64,000 bases of DNA from Mesorhizobium sp. NFR06 (GCF_900115245.1 NZ_FOVT01000005.1:1-64000); one strand, 5' to 3'; positions 16,272 through 26,699 are shown, numbered from the stretch's first letter. Numbers and translations: made by a program. The notes: generated by a model from the sequence alone, not told the origin.

Positions 16272-17195
16272 TCAGTCGTCCTGCAGAAAGGCGTCCAGCT
16301 TCTCCGCGGCGAGCCCTGCCTGGTCGGCAATGCGTCTGGCAAGATCCGCGGCCGCCGTGCGCGGCCGGCCGACCGGACGATCCAGCCAGTAGGACACCGG
16401 ATTGAGCGTGACGCGCTCGTCGACGGTGACGATGCGTCCCGATTGCAACTGATCCTTGGTCAGCGGCGGCCGCGCCAGCGCGATGCCCAGCCCATGCGCC
16501 GCCGCGTCGAGCACCAGATTATAGTCCTCGAAGCGCCTGTCCTGCGGGCGCGGGCGATAGTCCATGTCCTGTGCCGCGAACCAGGCGCGCCAGCCGGACG
16601 CGTCGGAATCGTTGATCAGCGGGAACTTCAGCAGCCGGGCCGGGTCGCCGCGTCCGATCTCCCTGGCCAAACCGGGCGAGGCGATCGGGAAGATGTGCTC
16701 CTCGAAAAGCTGCACCGAGACGCGGCCCGGAATGCGGCCGCGCCCGCAGCGCACCGAAAGGTCAATGCCCTCGTCGGCCAGGTCGGCCTGGCGGTTGTCG
16801 ACATCGAGCACGATGCGCAACCTTGTCGGGTTGTTTTCGAGCGCGGCCATGCGCGGCATCAGCCACAGGCCGCTCACCGACGGGATCGAGGCCAACCGCA
16901 CCACGGCGGTGCCGCGCGGCTCGACCCACCGGTCCGAATTGACCGAGATCAGCGCAAACGCTTCGGTGGTGCGAAGATGCAGCCGGTTGCCCTCATTGGT
17001 CAGCGTCACGCCGCGCGCGTTGCGCTCGAACACTTTCAGCCCCAGCCAGTCTTCCAGCTTGGCGATCTGACGGCTCACCGCGCCATGGGTGAGGTTGAGC
17101 TTTTCGGCCGCGGCGGAGAAACTCCCCGTGCGCGCCGCCGCATCGAAGGCGCGCAAGGTTTCCAGCGGCAGTATCTGTTCCGAGCTGTGATCCAT
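16272..17195 (-). CDS. LysR-family transcriptional regulator
   Basis: A 307-residue LTTR with an N-terminal winged helix (LPLETLRAFDAAARTGSFSA then LNLTHGAVSRQIAKLEDWLG) and a GcvA-like effector domain (LADEGIDLSVRCGRGRIPG). The ATG at 17195 is preferred because the HTH starts there; the same open frame runs 217 codons further upstream but is antisense to the transporter gene. It is divergent from an EamA exporter, which is its likely target. Confidence 0.9.
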   Translation of the reverse strand: MDHSSEQILPLETLRAFDAAARTGSFSAAAEKLNLTHGAVSRQIAKLEDWLGLKVFERNARGVTLTNEGNRLHLRTTEAFALISVNSDRWVEPRGTAVVRLASIPSVSGLWLMPRMAALENNPTRLRIVLDVDNRQADLADEGIDLSVRCGRGRIPGRVSVQLFEEHIFPIASPGLAREIGRGDPARLLKFPLINDSDASGWRAWFAAQDMDYRPRPQDRRFEDYNLVLDAAAHGLGIALARPPLTKDQLQSGRIVTVDERVTLNPVSYWLDRPVGRPRTAAADLARRIADQAGLAAEKLDAFLQDD

Positions 17196-17285
17196 GCTCA
17201 CAGCTGACCCTCGAATTGGTCGTTTGTCAACCGGCCGGTAATGCCGTTTTCTGCGTCCATGACACAGAAAGACGAGGGCATGGCG

Positions 17286-18179
17286 ATGAGCGCTTACACG
17301 GGCACGTTGAATGAGACACAGCGCATGGACACCGCCGCGGCGATCGCGGTGACGCTGACCGTCATCGGTTGGGCCTCGGCTTTCCCGGCGATCCGCGCCG
17401 GCCTCGCCGCCTTCCAGCCGCTGGAGCTCGGCGCGCTGCGCTTTGCCATCGCGGCGGTCCCGGCTGCCATCTATCTTGCCGTAAGGCGTCCCGCTCTGCC
17501 GAGGGTCGATGAATTGTGGCGCTTTGCCTTTGGCGGCGCGATCTTCGTCGCGCTCTATACCGCCATGCTCAATTTCGGCGAGCTGACCGTCTCGGCGGGT
17601 GCCGCCGGCTTCATCATCAATGTCAGCCCGATCTTCACCGCGATCATGGCGATGGCGCTGCTCGGCGAGCGCTTTTCCGGCATGGCCTGGCTTGGCACGG
17701 TCATTTCCTTCACCGGCATCGGCATCATCGCGGTCGCCGACGGGCACGGCCTGCATTTCAACGCCGGCGCGCTTTTGGTGCTGGGCTCGGCACTCTGCTC
17801 GGCAGTCAACACCATCGTCCAGAAGCCGCTCTTTGCCCGCCATCACCCGCTGACCATCTCAGCTTCCAACATGGTGCTCGGCGCGCTCTGCCTGTCGCCC
17901 TTCCTGCCGGAAGCCTTCAGGCAGGCCGCTGTCGCCGACACGGCAGGACTTGGCGCCGTCATCTATCTCGGCATCGTGCCGAGCCTCATCGCCTACGCGG
18001 CCTGGGCCACCGCGCTCTCGCGCCTGCCTGCGGCGCGCGCCTCGAATTTCCTCTATCTCGTCTCGCCGACCTCCGCCCTGATCGGCTTCTTCTGGCTGGG
18101 CGAAGTGCCGACCCTGCTCGGCATCCTCGGCGGCGCGCTGGCGCTGGGTGGCGTCATCGTGGTGAATTTGAAGCGGTAA
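17286..18179 (+). CDS. EamA/DMT-family transporter
   Basis: A 297-residue inner-membrane protein with about ten hydrophobic helices in two EamA repeats (WASAFPAIRAGLAAFQPLEL; LGIVPSLIAYAAWATALSRL). Members export amino acids or metabolites. The start at 17286 follows GAGGG with a 7-nt gap; earlier ATGs at 17241, 17259 and 17280 are possible. It is divergent from a LysR regulator, a common exporter arrangement. Substrate unknown. Confidence 0.87.
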   Translation: MSAYTGTLNETQRMDTAAAIAVTLTVIGWASAFPAIRAGLAAFQPLELGALRFAIAAVPAAIYLAVRRPALPRVDELWRFAFGGAIFVALYTAMLNFGELTVSAGAAGFIINVSPIFTAIMAMALLGERFSGMAWLGTVISFTGIGIIAVADGHGLHFNAGALLVLGSALCSAVNTIVQKPLFARHHPLTISASNMVLGALCLSPFLPEAFRQAAVADTAGLGAVIYLGIVPSLIAYAAWATALSRLPAARASNFLYLVSPTSALIGFFWLGEVPTLLGILGGALALGGVIVVNLKR

Positions 18180-18290
18180 ATCAAAAGGTTGAAGCCATTT
18201 CCGGTCTCGAATTGGTAGGTTGCGTTCCATCGCCCCCCTGTGACGCAGAGATAAGACGGGCTATCTTGGTCCGCCTTGAAGGGGATCGGG

Positions 18291-19049
18291 ATGGGACGAG
18301 GATTGATTGCCGCGGTTTTCTGCTTGCTCATGCTGAGCGGAAAAGCCTTTGCCGGCTGGTATCAGGTCGAAAACTACGAAGGCTCCATCGGACCGAACCC
18401 GGTCCATTTCTCCCTGCAGCGCTATGCCGGCTTCGGCAGCGGCATCACCGTCGAGGGAAGCTATTTCCATGACGCCAGGCAAAGCCCCATAGCCATCTAC
18501 GGCAAAGCCGACGGCTCGAGGCTCACGCTGTGCGAAATCACGGACGACAAGGAGTTTGAACGCGTGTTGGTGATGGGGTCGAAGACGCCTGTCGACACCA
18601 CCCGGTGCCCGTTCTCGCTCGAGATCGATGAGAATGCCGCGACGGGAAGCTGGAGCAAGGGTGCCGACAAATTCCCCGTCACGCTGAAGAAGGTCGCGAG
18701 CTTCGACGATACCGGCGACTTGAAGATCGACGGAACCGTCGAGATTCCCTTTTGGGCTGTGACGCCGACCGCCCGGTTTGCCGGCATCTACACGAAATCC
18801 GACGCCGGCATCTGCATGACGAAGATGCAGGTCATCAACAAGAAGAAGGGCAAGGTCGTTCAGGAAATCGGCTTCGATGACCCGGACTGCAACGCCGGCA
18901 TGCTGATGACCACGATCTATATGAACGTCCAGAAATGGATGGAGGGCGGCAAGGACATCATTTCCGTGAATTTTCGAGGTGGCGGCGCTGGCTACACGGA
19001 GGATTACGTCTTCAATTCCAAGGCCAGGAAATACCGGAAGAGGAAATGA
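18291..19049 (+). CDS. Secreted hypothetical protein (252 aa)
   Basis: Starts MGRGLIAAVFCLLMLSGKAF, a signal peptide probably cleaved after AFA, so the product should be periplasmic or extracellular. The ATG follows AAGGGG. The mature part is polar with four cysteines in spaced pairs (LCEI, TRCPFSLE, GICMTK, DDPDCNAG) that could form disulfides. No domain is recognised. It is convergent with mutL. Confidence 0.65.
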   Translation: MGRGLIAAVFCLLMLSGKAFAGWYQVENYEGSIGPNPVHFSLQRYAGFGSGITVEGSYFHDARQSPIAIYGKADGSRLTLCEITDDKEFERVLVMGSKTPVDTTRCPFSLEIDENAATGSWSKGADKFPVTLKKVASFDDTGDLKIDGTVEIPFWAVTPTARFAGIYTKSDAGICMTKMQVINKKKGKVVQEIGFDDPDCNAGMLMTTIYMNVQKWMEGGKDIISVNFRGGGAGYTEDYVFNSKARKYRKRK

Positions 19050-19070
19050 CGGAGAGTGTAGGGCAGACCC

Positions 19071-20945
19071 TCACCGCCGTCCGAACAGCCGCTCGATATC
19101 GGCGAGCTTGAGCTCGATATAGGTCGGGCGGCCATGGTTGCAGGTGCCGGAGCCAGGCGTCGCCTCCATCTGCCGCAGCAGCGCATTCATCTCCTCGGCC
19201 TTGAGCAGTCGTCCTGAGCGCACGGAGCCATGGCAGGCCATTGTCGCGGCTATTTTGTCGAGACGTCCCTTCAGCGTCTCGACCGTGTCATTGTCGGCGA
19301 TCTCGTCGGCAAGGTCGCGCACCAGCTGCTGCACGTTGGTTTCGCCGAGCATCGACGGCGTTTCGCGCACCGCCACCGCGCCTGGCCCGAAGCGCTCCAG
19401 GCCGAGGCCGAATTTGGCCAGCGTTTGCGAATGCATCGCCAGCCGCTCCGCATCCTCTTCCGGCAGGTCGACGATCTCGGGCAGCAAGAGCATCTGCGAG
19501 GGCACCGCGCGCGAGTTCAGCGCGTTCTTCAGCGCTTCGTAGACCAGCCGCTCATGCGCGGCGTGCTGGTCGACGATGACGAGCGAGTCCCTCGTCTGGG
19601 CGACGATGTAGTTCTCATGCACCTGCGCGCGCGCCGCGCCCAATGCCATGCCGAGCAGCGCTTCGGCCGGCTCGGCCACGCCGGCGCGTGCGTCGGCGCT
19701 GGCGAGCGGTCCGGTGTCGAAGGCGGCCTGCTCGTTTTCGGCGAAACCATTGGATCGCAACCCGGACTCGCCATAGCCCAAGTCGAGCGGCCGCTGCGGC
19801 GAACGTGTCGGATCGAAACCGCTGGAGCCGGAAGCCCGATAGGCCGCCTCATAGCTGCGGTGGCCGTTGGCCGGGCCGGGATGGGAATAGGCTGCCGCGC
19901 CCGGCCGGAACGCCGCCATCATGCCGGCGGCCCCGCTGGTCGCGGCGCGGATGCCGGCGCCAGCCAGCGCCTCGCGGATGGCGCCGACGATCAGCCCGCG
20001 CACCAGGCCCGGGTCGCGGAAGCGCACATCCGCCTTGGCCGGGTGGACGTTGACGTCGACGGTCGAAGGATCGAGCGACAGGAAAAGCACGGTTACCGCA
20101 TGCCGGTCGCGCGGCAAGACGTCGGCGAAGGCGCCGCGGATCGCGCCAGCAATCAGCTTGTCGCGCACCGGGCGTCCGTTGACATAGGCGTATTGCTGCA
20201 GCGCGTTGGCGCGCGAGTAGGACGGGATCGAGACGTGGCCGGCAAGATGCACGCCGTCGCGCACGGCATCGATGGCAATGGCATTGTCGGGGAAATCCTT
20301 GCCCATCACCTGCGCGACGCGCGCCAGCCGGCCTTCCGGCGTGTCGTCCGTCGCCGGCAGTTCCAGCGTCGAGCGGTCGGGGCCGGCCAGCGTGAAGCGC
20401 ACCGCGGGGAAGGCGATCGCAATCCGCTTCACGACATCGCCGGTGGCCGAGCTTTCGGCACGCTCGCCCTTCATGAATTTGAGCCTGGCCGGCGTGGCGA
20501 AGAAAAGGTCGCGTACTTCCACCGTGGTGCCGCGATTGGCTGCCGCCGGCTTCACCGCCGAGACGCGGCCGCCTTCGATGCCGATCTCGGCTGCGCTGTC
20601 GCCGGATGCCGTGCGCGAGCGGATCGACAACCGGGCCACGGAGCCGATCGAAGGCAGGGCTTCACCGCGAAAGCCCAGCGAGCGGATGTCGTGGATGTCG
20701 TCCGAGAGCTTCGAGGTGCAGTGCCGCGCAATCGCCAGCGCCAGTTCACGCTCGGCAATGCCCGAGCCGTCGTCGGTGACGCGGATCAGGTTCAGTCCGC
20801 CGCCCGCCGTGACGATTTCGACGCGTGAGGCGCCGGCGTCGAGCGCGTTCTCGACCAGCTCCTTCACCACGCTCGCCGGACGCTCGATGACCTCGCCGGC
20901 GGCGATCTGGTTGATCATCGTTTCGGAAAGCTGGCGGATGGGCAT
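19071..20945 (-). CDS. mutL: DNA mismatch repair protein MutL
   Basis: A 624-residue MutL linking MutS mismatch recognition to strand removal. The N-terminal GHKL ATPase motifs are clear: [21 protein letters not shown] and [11 protein letters not shown]. The C-terminal dimerisation domain carries [12 protein letters not shown], matching the endonuclease motif DQHA(x)2E(x)4E, and [10 protein letters not shown] with GTCNHGRPT, the metal-site motifs. It should therefore be a nicking MutL, as expected in bacteria lacking MutH. A long variable linker lies between (about 340-430). Confidence 0.96.
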   Translation of the reverse strand: MPIRQLSETMINQIAAGEVIERPASVVKELVENALDAGASRVEIVTAGGGLNLIRVTDDGSGIAERELALAIARHCTSKLSDDIHDIRSLGFRGEALPSIGSVARLSIRSRTASGDSAAEIGIEGGRVSAVKPAAANRGTTVEVRDLFFATPARLKFMKGERAESSATGDVVKRIAIAFPAVRFTLAGPDRSTLELPATDDTPEGRLARVAQVMGKDFPDNAIAIDAVRDGVHLAGHVSIPSYSRANALQQYAYVNGRPVRDKLIAGAIRGAFADVLPRDRHAVTVLFLSLDPSTVDVNVHPAKADVRFRDPGLVRGLIVGAIREALAGAGIRAATSGAAGMMAAFRPGAAAYSHPGPANGHRSYEAAYRASGSSGFDPTRSPQRPLDLGYGESGLRSNGFAENEQAAFDTGPLASADARAGVAEPAEALLGMALGAARAQVHENYIVAQTRDSLVIVDQHAAHERLVYEALKNALNSRAVPSQMLLLPEIVDLPEEDAERLAMHSQTLAKFGLGLERFGPGAVAVRETPSMLGETNVQQLVRDLADEIADNDTVETLKGRLDKIAATMACHGSVRSGRLLKAEEMNALLRQMEATPGSGTCNHGRPTYIELKLADIERLFGRR

Positions 20946-21060
20946 GCGGCGATTATAGGCGGATTCGAACGGTGAGGGGGAGGGGGTGGAATGATGTTGG
21001 CAACAGCCAATGCCGCGATCCTTCGCGCCAGCGTTGCCTGCATCACCGAACGAGTGAAAC

Positions 21061-21963
21061 CTAGGCCTGGGCGACCAGCCAATCCCTTACCCTGCGCGCA
21101 TTGTCGCTGAGCTCGCGGTTCTTCGGCCAGATCACGTAGAACGCAATGCCGGTTCTCATCACATGATTGGTCACCGGCACCAGCAGGCCGGACCCTATGA
21201 GCCGCTCGACCAGGTGCCGCCATCCAAGCGCGATGCCTTGGCCCTCCATCACCGCCTGGATCACCAGGGCGTAGTCGTTGATGCGCAAGCCCCGCTCGGC
21301 GTTGCGCAGGCTGGTTCCGGCCGACGCGAACCATTCGTCCCAGTTCGGCGCCTCGCGATAGGGTTCCTCGAGATGGATCAGCCGGTGCGTGGCCAGTTCC
21401 TCGACCGTCTTCGGCATGCCGAATTTGGCGAGATAGCTCGGCCCCGCGACCGGGAAGATCTCTTCCTCGGAAAGCGACAGCGAGTGGTAGTCCGGCCAGT
21501 CGCGCGGCACGCCGCCGCGCACGCCGAGCGGAATGCCCTCGGCGATGATGTCGAGGTCGCGGTCGGCGGTCTGGATGCGTAGGTCGATGCCCGGTAGTTC
21601 GTCGCGGAACTGCTGCAGGCGCGGCATCATCCAGAACGAGCCGAAGGCGGTCGAGGCGGCAAGCGTCACATGGCCGCCCGTCGCCTGCAGGCGTAGGTCT
21701 TCCGCCGACTTGCGGATATGCGACAGGCCGAGCGAGACGTCGGCATGGAAGCGCTCGCCCGCTTCCGTCAGAAGCACCTGGCGGTGGCGGCGCTGGAAGA
21801 GCTTCGCGCCGAGCTGCTCCTCCAGGCCGCGCACGGCGTAGGACACGGCCGCCTGCGTCATGCCGAGCTCGCGTCCGGCGGCGGTGAAGCTGGATAACCG
21901 GCCTGCCGCCTCGAAGACGATCAGGCTGCCGGCCGAGGGCAGCAGGTGGCGGAGGCTTCGCAT
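21061..21963 (-). CDS. LysR-family regulator (GcvA-like) next to mttB-like gene
   Basis: A 300-residue LTTR: HTH near residues 14-70 ([38 protein letters not shown]), then a GcvA-type effector domain ([18 protein letters not shown]). It is divergent from the MttB-family methyltransferase with a gap of 89 nt. The inverted repeat ATAAGC-GCA-GCTTAT at 21962-21976 overlaps its own start codon and may be its operator. It probably controls the methyltransferase and binding-protein genes. Confidence 0.9.
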   Translation of the reverse strand: MRSLRHLLPSAGSLIVFEAAGRLSSFTAAGRELGMTQAAVSYAVRGLEEQLGAKLFQRRHRQVLLTEAGERFHADVSLGLSHIRKSAEDLRLQATGGHVTLAASTAFGSFWMMPRLQQFRDELPGIDLRIQTADRDLDIIAEGIPLGVRGGVPRDWPDYHSLSLSEEEIFPVAGPSYLAKFGMPKTVEELATHRLIHLEEPYREAPNWDEWFASAGTSLRNAERGLRINDYALVIQAVMEGQGIALGWRHLVERLIGSGLLVPVTNHVMRTGIAFYVIWPKNRELSDNARRVRDWLVAQA

Positions 21964-21976
21964 AAGCGCAGCTTAT
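21962..21976. promoter_or_regulatory. Candidate LysR operator between regulator and mttB-like gene
   Basis: ATAAGC-GCA-GCTTAT is a perfect 6-bp inverted repeat with a 3-nt spacer. It overlaps the regulator's start codon and is 76 nt upstream of the methyltransferase start. Its form fits an LTTR recognition site, but it has not been tested. Confidence 0.4.
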
Positions 21977-22052
21977 ACTGAAGATCAGGATTTTCCAGCG
22001 TCACAGGCATATTTTGGCTCGCTAACTTGGGCGGCGGGAAGAAGGAGCCTCC

Positions 22053-23603
22053 ATGAACGCACCGGCCGTTGAATTGACCGAACAGACCCATCGCCGAGGC
22101 GGCGGCCGCCTTGGCCGCAAGGCGCTCAGAAGCGCGCCGATCGCGTCTTTCCCGACACTCGTCCGGCAGATCCCCGTCTACGAGATCGTGCCCGATGAGG
22201 CTGTGGAGCTGATCCACGAGGAATCGCTCAAGATCCTTGAGGAGGTGGGTTGCGAATTCCGCGACGATGGAGCGATTGAGCTCTGGAAGGCGGCGGGCGC
22301 CGACGTCAGGGAGACGCGCGTCCGCATCGACCGTGCGTTGCTGATGGAACTCGTCTCGAAGGTTCCGCCGGAATTCACGCTCCATGCGCGCAATCCCGAG
22401 CGCACCGTGCGCGTCGGCGGCAAGAACTCCATCTTCGTGCCGATGTATGGCGCGCCCTATATCCGCGACCTCGACAACAAGCGGCGCTACGGCACGCTCG
22501 CCGACCTCAACAATTTCCACAAGATGGCCTACATGGCGCCGGCGCTGCACTCGTCGAGCTCGGTCATCTGCGAGCCGATGGAAATCGCCGTGCCGAAGCG
22601 GCATCTGCACATCATCCATTCGGCGCTGAAGCATTCCGACAAGCCGTTCATGGGCATCGTGACCTCCAGGGAGCGGGCCGAAGACACGATGGCGATGGCT
22701 GCAATCGTCTTCGGCGAGGAGTTCGTGCGCGACAATCCGGTGCTGGTGGCGATCACCAACTGCAATTCGCCGCTGGTGTGGGACGCCACCATGATCGACG
22801 CCATGCGGGTCTATGCGAGCCACAATCAGCCGCTGATCCTGGCGCCGTTCGCGCTGTGCGGTGCATCGACCTCGGCATCCGCCGTCGGCGCAGTGGCGCA
22901 GGTCAACGCCGAGGCGCTTGCAGGCGTGGCCCTGACCCAGCTCATCCGTCCCGGCTCGCCGCAGCTCTACGGCCAGTTCATGGTGACAGTCGACATGAAG
23001 ACCGGCGCGCCGATGGGCGGCACGCCGGAAGCAGCGCAGATGATGTATCTGATGGGCGCGCTGGCCAGGAAATACAAACTGCCCTGGCGCACCTCCGGCT
23101 TCCATGTCGGCTCGAAGCTCAACGACGCCCAGGCCGGCTACGAGGCGAACATGCTGATGCACGCCGCGATCCTTTCCGGCGCCAACTACATCTGGCATTC
23201 GGCAGGATGGCTCGAGGCGGGCCTCACCTGCGGCTATTCGAAATTCGCCACCGACTGCGAGCAGCTCGTCGGCTGGTACAAATATGCCAGCGGCGTGTCT
23301 TTCGACGACTTCAAGGAGGCCATGGCGGCGATCCGCGAGGTCGGTCCGCAGGGGCATTTCCTCGGCACGCAGCATACGCTCGAGCATTTCGAGAGCGCCT
23401 TCTTCATGCCGAGCATCATGGACTTCAATTCCTTCGAGCAGTGGAGCGCTGAAGGCGCGAAGGACCACGATGCGCGCGGCCGCGAGAAAGCGCGCAGCAT
23501 GCTGGCCGATTACCAGGAGCCGAAGCTCGACGAAGGCGTTGCCGAGGGTCTCAGGGATTTGATCGCGCGGCGTGAGGAAAAGCTGCCGGACAGCGTTAGT
23601 TAA
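22053..23603 (+). CDS. MttB-superfamily (trimethylamine/betaine-type) methyltransferase, non-pyrrolysine
   Basis: A 516-residue MttB-family protein (DEAVELIHEESLKILEEVGC; VPMYGAPYIRDLDNKRRYGT; SSVICEPMEIAVPKRHLHII; GSPQLYGQFMVTVDMKTGAP). The reading frame is uninterrupted, so there is no in-frame amber codon for pyrrolysine; it belongs to the non-Pyl group that contains glycine betaine and other quaternary-amine methyltransferases. Such enzymes pass a methyl group to a corrinoid protein, but none is encoded nearby. It is followed after 60 nt by a binding protein and divergent from a LysR regulator. Substrate unknown. Confidence 0.88.
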   Translation: MNAPAVELTEQTHRRGGGRLGRKALRSAPIASFPTLVRQIPVYEIVPDEAVELIHEESLKILEEVGCEFRDDGAIELWKAAGADVRETRVRIDRALLMELVSKVPPEFTLHARNPERTVRVGGKNSIFVPMYGAPYIRDLDNKRRYGTLADLNNFHKMAYMAPALHSSSSVICEPMEIAVPKRHLHIIHSALKHSDKPFMGIVTSRERAEDTMAMAAIVFGEEFVRDNPVLVAITNCNSPLVWDATMIDAMRVYASHNQPLILAPFALCGASTSASAVGAVAQVNAEALAGVALTQLIRPGSPQLYGQFMVTVDMKTGAPMGGTPEAAQMMYLMGALARKYKLPWRTSGFHVGSKLNDAQAGYEANMLMHAAILSGANYIWHSAGWLEAGLTCGYSKFATDCEQLVGWYKYASGVSFDDFKEAMAAIREVGPQGHFLGTQHTLEHFESAFFMPSIMDFNSFEQWSAEGAKDHDARGREKARSMLADYQEPKLDEGVAEGLRDLIARREEKLPDSVS

Positions 23604-23663
23604 TGGATGGCAGGTCAAGCTAACGGGCAAAAAGAACCCGATCAAACCAATGGGAGAACGAGA

Positions 23664-25313
23664 ATGACACTTTTCAGAAGCAATGGCGACCGGGTCCCGG
23701 CCGCAATCGAGGCGATGGCCGCAGAAGCGCGCGCGGGCCGCGTCGACCGGCGCGAATTCCTGGCTTTGGCAAGCGCTTTCGGGGCATCGACGGCTTTCGC
23801 CTATGGCATGATCGGCCTTGCCGTCCCGACCAAGGCCCTGGCCGACGAGCCGAAAAAGGGCGGAACGCTGCATGTCGCGATGTCGGTCAAGGCGCAGAAG
23901 GATCCGCGCACCTATGACTGGACGGAGATGGCGAACGTCACCCGCTGCTGGCTGGAGCCGCTGGTGCGCTACACGCACCAGTTCACCTTCGAGCCGGTGC
24001 TGCTCGAAAGTTGGGAGGTCAACGACGACGCCACAGAATACACGTTGCATCTGCGCAAGGGCGTCACCTGGAACAATGGCGATGCCTTCAACGCCGATGA
24101 CGTGGTGTTCAATCTGAACCGCTGGTGCGAGAAGGGGGCATCCGGCAATTCCATGGCCGCTCGCGTCGGCGCGCTGATCGACGCAAAGACCGGCAAGGCC
24201 AAGGATGGCGCGATCACCAAGGTCGATGACCACACGGTCAAGCTGAAGCTCAACGAAGCCGATATCGCCATCATACCCGGCCTCACGGACTATCCGGCGC
24301 TGGTCGTGCATCGCGATTTCGACAAGGATGGCGCCGATCCGATCAAGAAGCCGATCGGTACCGGGGCGTTCGAGCTGGTGTCCTATGCGGTCGGGTCGAA
24401 GGCCGTCGTCAAGCGGCGCGAGAACGGCAAGTGGTGGGGCGGCGAAGCGCCGCTCGACGGGGTGGAGTTCATCGACTACGGCACCGACTTCAACGCCACG
24501 CTGAATGCCTTTGATTCCGGCGAGATCGACCTCGATTTCGAAACGCCGGCCGATTACATCGATCCGCTCGACAAGATGGATCTGGTGAAATCGGAGGTCG
24601 CGACGGCGACGACGCTCGTTGCCCGCACCAACGTCACCCATAAACCTTATGATGACAAACGGGTGCGCAACGCGCTGCAGATGGCGGTCGACAACAGCCA
24701 GGTGATGCAGCTCGGCTACAATGGCCGCGGCACGGTCGGCGAGAACCATCACGTCAGCCCGATCCATCCCGAATACTACCCGCTGCCCAAGAAGGAGCGC
24801 GATGCCGCCGGCGCCAAGAAGCTGATGGCGGAGGCCGGGCAGGCCGACTTCGAGCATGAGCTGATCACCGTCGAGGACGAATGGCAGAAGAACACCGGCG
24901 ATGCCATCGCCGGCCAGCTGCGCGACGCCGGCATCAAGGTCAAGCGCACCGTGCTGCCGGGCTCGACGTTCTGGAACGATTGGACGAAATATCCCTATTC
25001 CATGACCATCTGGTACATGCGCCCGCTCGGCGTGCAGGTGCTGGCGCTCGGTTACCGCACCGGCGAGGCCTGGAACGAGACGGCCTATTCCAATCCGGAG
25101 TTCGACGCCAAGCTCAAGGAGGCGCTGTCGCAGATCGACGTCGCCAAGCGCAAGCAGGTGATGAAGGACGTCGAACAGATCCTGCAGGATTCCGGCGTCA
25201 TCATCCAACCGTTCTGGCAGAAGCTCTACTGTCACATGAGCAAGAAGGTGAAGAACTACTCGATGCACCAGACCTATCAAATGGACTTCCAGAACGTCTG
25301 GCTGGAGGCCTGA
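23664..25313 (+). CDS. Tat-exported family 5 substrate-binding protein
   Basis: A 549-residue periplasmic binding protein of the oligopeptide/dipeptide (SBP_bac_5) type. The N-terminus holds a twin-arginine motif ([10 protein letters not shown], near residue 32-41) followed by a hydrophobic stretch, so Tat export is likely. Core patterns are [20 protein letters not shown] and [18 protein letters not shown] 23664 follows GGGAGAACGAGA; a 19-codon extension is unlikely. No permease or ATPase genes follow, so it is an orphan component here, presumably co-transcribed with the methyltransferase and capturing its substrate. Confidence 0.88.
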   Translation: MTLFRSNGDRVPAAIEAMAAEARAGRVDRREFLALASAFGASTAFAYGMIGLAVPTKALADEPKKGGTLHVAMSVKAQKDPRTYDWTEMANVTRCWLEPLVRYTHQFTFEPVLLESWEVNDDATEYTLHLRKGVTWNNGDAFNADDVVFNLNRWCEKGASGNSMAARVGALIDAKTGKAKDGAITKVDDHTVKLKLNEADIAIIPGLTDYPALVVHRDFDKDGADPIKKPIGTGAFELVSYAVGSKAVVKRRENGKWWGGEAPLDGVEFIDYGTDFNATLNAFDSGEIDLDFETPADYIDPLDKMDLVKSEVATATTLVARTNVTHKPYDDKRVRNALQMAVDNSQVMQLGYNGRGTVGENHHVSPIHPEYYPLPKKERDAAGAKKLMAEAGQADFEHELITVEDEWQKNTGDAIAGQLRDAGIKVKRTVLPGSTFWNDWTKYPYSMTIWYMRPLGVQVLALGYRTGEAWNETAYSNPEFDAKLKEALSQIDVAKRKQVMKDVEQILQDSGVIIQPFWQKLYCHMSKKVKNYSMHQTYQMDFQNVWLEA

Positions 25314-25403
25314 GCGCCCGGACTTCATGAGCCGCGAAAAAGCCGGTATGCAGGATGCGTGGTGGCGATCTTGCCACCACGCACCGAATTCCGGAGGTCC
25401 CGC

Positions 25404-25877
25404 ATGAAGCCGATAGCGTTTGCCGCTGCCATGTCGATAGCCTTGCCCGGCGCCGCGCTTGCCGGGCCGGCGTCCAACGCGGTGAAGTTCTTCTACGTGC
25501 CCGAAGTGAAGTTCGAGGCGGACGCGAAGTACCGCGACCGTTTCACCGAACCGGTCACCAAGCTCTTCGAGCTTAACGACAAGGCGCAGAAGGAGAAGCC
25601 CGACGAGGTATCCTGCATCGATTTCGACCCTGGCAACGACGCCCAGGATTTCGATCAGAAGACCCTGTCGAAGACGCTTAAGCTCACCGAGGCTGTCGAT
25701 GGCGATACCGCCGAGGTGACGGCAAGCTTTAATCTTTTCCCGGAAGGCGATGACTCCAAACGCGAAATGGTGTGGTCGCTGAAGAAAGTGGACGGCAAGT
25801 GGAAGATCGCCGACATCGCCTCCAAGACCAGCGACTGGAAGCTCAGCGCGCTGGAATGCGGCGCCTCGACGGAGTGA
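25404..25877 (+). CDS. Secreted DUF3828-like protein, copy 1
   Basis: A 157-residue protein with a signal peptide (MKPIAFAAAMSIALPGAALA) and a C-terminal pattern REMVWSLKKVDGKWKIADIA...WKLSALEC that resembles DUF3828. GGAGG lies 6 nt before the ATG. It is followed after 4 nt by a paralogue of similar fold, so the two are co-transcribed. Probably periplasmic; function unknown. Confidence 0.72.
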   Translation: MKPIAFAAAMSIALPGAALAGPASNAVKFFYVPEVKFEADAKYRDRFTEPVTKLFELNDKAQKEKPDEVSCIDFDPGNDAQDFDQKTLSKTLKLTEAVDGDTAEVTASFNLFPEGDDSKREMVWSLKKVDGKWKIADIASKTSDWKLSALECGASTE

Positions 25878-25881
25878 TGCC

Positions 25882-26478
25882 GTGCTTCGCCGTCTCGTGC
25901 TTGCGCTGTCGAGCTTGTCGATGCTGGCCGCGGGGCTGAACGCCGGCGCCTGCGCGCAGGGCCTCTTCGGCTCGCCGCCGCCGAACGCGCCAGCCGGCGG
26001 CAGTGAGCCTTCGGACAACAATACGGCCCCGCCCGCCGCAACGTCGGCGCCGCAAAACGCGCCAGCCGAATTGCCGCCGCTGGCGCCCGTTCTGCCTGGG
26101 TCGCCGACCGCGGTGGTGAAGCCCTTCTACGAGCATCTCGGGCTGGAACTGGATCCGGCCCAGCGCAAGAACTTCATCGACCCGGCTAAGACCGTGCTCG
26201 ACAAAAGCGATGCGCTGCGCGCCTCGGGGCAGGGCGAATGCCTCGACCCCAACATGGCGCTCGACAATGCCGATTATGACAAGCTCGCCATCGATCGGAG
26301 TCTGCGCACCGTCGAAGCCGTCAACGGCGACGAGGCCAAGGTGGTCGTCGCCTTCGTCGTCGAGGGCAACAAGCATCGTCTCGAATGGAAGCTGAAGAAG
26401 GTCGGCGGCGACTGGAAGGTCTCCGACCTTCTGTCGGTGACCGGCGAATGGGCGCTCAGCCAGTACCAGTGCGAATGA
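25882..26478 (+). CDS. Secreted DUF3828-like protein, copy 2
   Basis: A 198-residue protein starting with GTG. It has a signal peptide with a Cys near residue 24 (LNAGACAQG; a lipobox is arguable), then a Pro/Ala-rich linker (about 30-75) and a DUF3828-like domain ending RLEWKLKKVGGDWKVSDLLS...WALSQYQCE. The domain parallels the preceding gene, indicating an old tandem duplication with a linker gained here. Function unknown. Confidence 0.7.
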   Translation: MLRRLVLALSSLSMLAAGLNAGACAQGLFGSPPPNAPAGGSEPSDNNTAPPAATSAPQNAPAELPPLAPVLPGSPTAVVKPFYEHLGLELDPAQRKNFIDPAKTVLDKSDALRASGQGECLDPNMALDNADYDKLAIDRSLRTVEAVNGDEAKVVVAFVVEGNKHRLEWKLKKVGGDWKVSDLLSVTGEWALSQYQCE

Positions 26479-26513
26479 TGATGGGGATCGAAGATCAGGG
26501 TCGGCGATCCTTC

Positions 26514-26672
26514 GCGCCCCCCTCTGGCCTGCCGGCCATCTCCCCCACTTGGGGGGAGATCAGATGTCACGCCGGCTTTCGCCAATCTCCAACGTTGCAG
26601 GATAAGCGGGGCGCTGAAGCTGCCAATCTCCCCCCTTGTGGGGGAGATGTCCGGCAGGACAGAGGGGGGCAC
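26514..26672. repeat. Palindromic intergenic repeat, family A, full-length copy 1
   Basis: About 160 bp bounded by GCGCCCCCCTCTGGCCTGCC and the complementary GGCAGGACAGAGGGGGGC, with two inner hairpins built on ATCTCCCCC/GGGGGAGAT. Its reverse complement aligns along its full length with the copy at 62573-62762, including the non-palindromic core GGCGAAAGCCGGCGTGACAT. It resembles the rhizobial RIME-type mosaic elements. Confidence 0.85.
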
Positions 26673-26699
26673 TGTCCCGCCGACGTTCCGGTTCGAAGC

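Noticed and set aside
19230..20828. 532-codon plus-strand frame within mutL
   Set aside because: It lies opposite mutL, whose ATPase and endonuclease motifs are unambiguous.
22053..23603. Pyrrolysine-containing MttB
   Set aside because: No in-frame amber codon exists and no pyl genes are seen.
21921..26021. 1366-codon open frame on the minus strand
   Set aside because: It is antisense to the methyltransferase, binding-protein and DUF3828-like genes. It is Arg/His/Gly-rich with no domain pattern, the typical shadow of high-GC coding DNA.
26514..26672. CRISPR-like repeat
   Set aside because: The repeats are dispersed palindromes without regular spacers or cas genes.
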